DNA of 64,000 bases from Euryarchaeota archaeon UBA251. Its GTDB lineage: Archaea; Thermoplasmatota; Poseidoniia; Poseidoniales; Thalassarchaeaceae. The stretch is taken from positions 1 to 64,000 of the forward strand of contig DAFJ01000073.1 in assembly GCA_002497905.1 (NCBI GenBank), read 5' to 3'. How positions within the stretch are numbered: the first letter of the stretch is position 1; every line of letters starts with the position of its first letter. Both the position numbers and the translations under genes were made by a program. This document shows, piece after piece, positions 62,455 through 64,000 of the stretch. The notes below the pieces were generated by a model. The model had not been told where the DNA came from and made no database searches. It was given only the letters and a program-made list of their open reading frames with translations.

Positions 62455-63956
62455 TTCGCATCGATGGCTCCAGTCTCTCTCCGTCGGATGTGGCGGCCAT
62501 CGTAGGCGGTGATTACGATGTGCACCTCGATGATACTTGCCGCGAAGCAGTCGAAATTTCTCGGCGGGCAGTGGAAGATATTGTTGCTTCCGGGCGACCC
62601 GCGTATGGAATCAATACTGGTTTTGGAGACTTGGTTCGTGTTGCCATCCCTGACTCTGATCTGAAGGACTTACAGAGTAATTTAGTTCGCAGTCATGCAT
62701 GTGGAATCGGAGAGGAAATGCCACCTGGTGAGGTCCTCGGAATGATGGCAATCCGTGCGAATTCACTCGTTACTGGACATAGCGGAATTCGATGGTCTAC
62801 GATTCAGAGCCTTGTAGCCATGATTCGTGCAGGCATTGCCCCTGTTGTCCCTCGTATTGGTTCGCTTGGGGCCTCCGGTGATCTTGCTCCTCTTTCTCAC
62901 ATGGCATTGGGCCTGATGGGTGAAGGAATGGTAAATGTTCGAAACAATGGAATTTGGCAGAAGGAAACAGCAGAGAATGCTCTTCGCACAGCAAGTATAG
63001 AACCGGTCGTACTTGAAGCAAAAGAGGGTCTTTCGCTCATCAATGGGACATCACAAATGTGCCTATGGATTTCTCTTGCAGAACAACGTATGAGTGGTTT
63101 GATGGCTGCTGCTGAGGTTGCCCTTGCACTTTCAATCGAGGGTGCCCACGCTTCAATGACTCCATTCCATGAGCGATTACACCAAGTTCGTCCACATCCA
63201 GGGCAAATGAAGGTCGCCTCTCAGATGCGTCATCTATTATCTGACAGCCCTAACATGGCATCTCACGAAGGTTGTGAAAAGGTCCAGGACGCCTATTCCT
63301 TCCGATGCTCTCCCCAAGTGCTAGGTGCAATCCAAGAGTCACTCGATCGTGTTCGTTCCACCATCGCGATTGAACTGAACAGCACCACTGATAATCCTCT
63401 CATCTTCACAGATTCAGGTGATACAGAAGTAATCTCGGGGGGGAATTTCCATGGAGAGGTACTTGGAATGGTTTCTGATGACCTTCATCTAGCAGTCCAC
63501 GAGATATCATCAATTTCCGAGCGTCGTATCGCTAAGTTGCTAGATCCTGTTACAACAGGATTGACCGCATTTCTAGCTGCGGATCCTGGATTGAATAGCG
63601 GTCTGATGATTTTACAGTATGCTGCGGCAGCATCGGTGGCAGAGATTCGTGCACGAATCGGTCCAGCGACAGCTACTAACATCGTTGTATCGGCACAGCA
63701 GGAAGATCACGTGAGTATGGGTGCGACCGCATCTTGGATGCTTCTGCAATCAATCGATAACTGTGCGGCAGTGGTCGCGGCCGAGATGATTACTGCATCG
63801 GAGGCGATGAGTCACAGGAGCGAAGATGTAGGTCCCAATCTAATATCGCATCTTCAGATGATTCGTGATGTTGTTCCACTGAATCCAAGCGATTCAAGAC
63901 GCGACGAAGGTATCGCTGCTCTTGTACCAATCATCCTTGAAGGACGTTTCATTTGA
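62451..63956 (+). CDS. hutH: Histidine ammonia-lyase
   Basis: First histidine-degradation step, histidine to urocanate and ammonia. 501 residues. The Ala141-Ser142-Gly143 triplet in GSLGASGDLAPLSHMALGLMGEG forms the MIO electrophile by self-cyclisation, and YGINTGFGDL, NGTSQMCLW, RCSPQVLGA and NSTTDNPLIF are conserved. Last complete gene of the window; hutI, the missing third enzyme, could lie just downstream. Only 44 bases remain after its stop, with nothing recognisable in them. Confidence 0.95.
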   Translation: MIRIDGSSLSPSDVAAIVGGDYDVHLDDTCREAVEISRRAVEDIVASGRPAYGINTGFGDLVRVAIPDSDLKDLQSNLVRSHACGIGEEMPPGEVLGMMAIRANSLVTGHSGIRWSTIQSLVAMIRAGIAPVVPRIGSLGASGDLAPLSHMALGLMGEGMVNVRNNGIWQKETAENALRTASIEPVVLEAKEGLSLINGTSQMCLWISLAEQRMSGLMAAAEVALALSIEGAHASMTPFHERLHQVRPHPGQMKVASQMRHLLSDSPNMASHEGCEKVQDAYSFRCSPQVLGAIQESLDRVRSTIAIELNSTTDNPLIFTDSGDTEVISGGNFHGEVLGMVSDDLHLAVHEISSISERRIAKLLDPVTTGLTAFLAADPGLNSGLMILQYAAAASVAEIRARIGPATATNIVVSAQQEDHVSMGATASWMLLQSIDNCAAVVAAEMITASEAMSHRSEDVGPNLISHLQMIRDVVPLNPSDSRRDEGIAALVPIILEGRFI

Positions 63957-64000
63957 TAGCACTGAGGTTCTCTTCCTCGATGCGGTCGAGAATCGAAACG

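Overview
This window looks like a piece of a marine planktonic euryarchaeal chromosome, most probably Candidatus Poseidoniia (Marine Group II; Marine Group III is the alternative). Archaeal markers are ribosomal proteins S24e and S27ae, proteasome-activating nucleotidase, an MBF1-like regulator, primase PriS, archaeal-type AlaRS and ProRS, D-aminoacyl-tRNA deacylase DtdA, Tsr3, RtcB and isopentenyl phosphate kinase. The heterotrophic gene set (proline and histidine catabolism, ETF, thiolase, OPT transporter, surface protease, alkaline phosphatase with CxD...DDGSC-type repeats) fits a protein-degrading marine archaeon. The assignment rests on gene content read by eye, not on phylogeny.

Layout. 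1-5 kb: S24e and S27ae, a WD-like protein, DtdA, proline dehydrogenase, an HVO_0476-like zinc protein, a methyltransferase. 5-9 kb: membrane-anchored subtilisin, cysteine desulfurase, zinc-ribbon membrane protein, tRNA-Ser(GGA). 9-18 kb: tRNA-Thr(GGT), small proteins, AlkA-like glycosylase, a His-rich exported protein, divergent rtcB/alaS, membrane protein, Nudix, malate dehydrogenase. 18-25 kb: CPBP protease, EtfBA, alkaline phosphatase, an Idi-prenyl synthase fusion followed by IPK (lipid precursor block). 25-33 kb: KptA, thiolase, a MamK-like actin, CoaBC, ProRS. 33-41 kb: split transketolase, OPT transporter, Ca-type P-ATPase. 41-47 kb: MqnE, MqnA and MqnD (futalosine menaquinone route), a membrane protein with EF-hands, and a half-size deoxyhypusine-hydroxylase-like HEAT protein. 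47-54 kb: PriS, a proline-rich repeat protein with a membrane partner, hydrolase, acyltransferase, CNNM/CBS protein. 54-58.7 kb: MetRS, Tsr3, MBF1-like, PAN. 58.7-64 kb: a tight histidine-utilisation operon (ftcD halves, hutU, hutH), with hutI not in the window.

The chromosome is very compact. Operon partners often overlap by 4 bases, convergent genes end within 0-2 bases of each other or overlap, and no gene-free stretch exceeds 300 bases. Several genes have a TATA-like box about 25 bases before the start codon, implying leaderless transcripts. I saw no insertion sequence, integrase, CRISPR array or rRNA gene.

The most unusual items are the half-size DOHH-like protein with both HE motifs 33 residues apart, the type I Idi-GGPPS fusion next to IPK, the MamK-family actin outside any magnetosome context, the surface beta-propeller protein with cytosolic zinc ribbon and EF-hands, and an in-frame TAG near the apparent original start of S24e.
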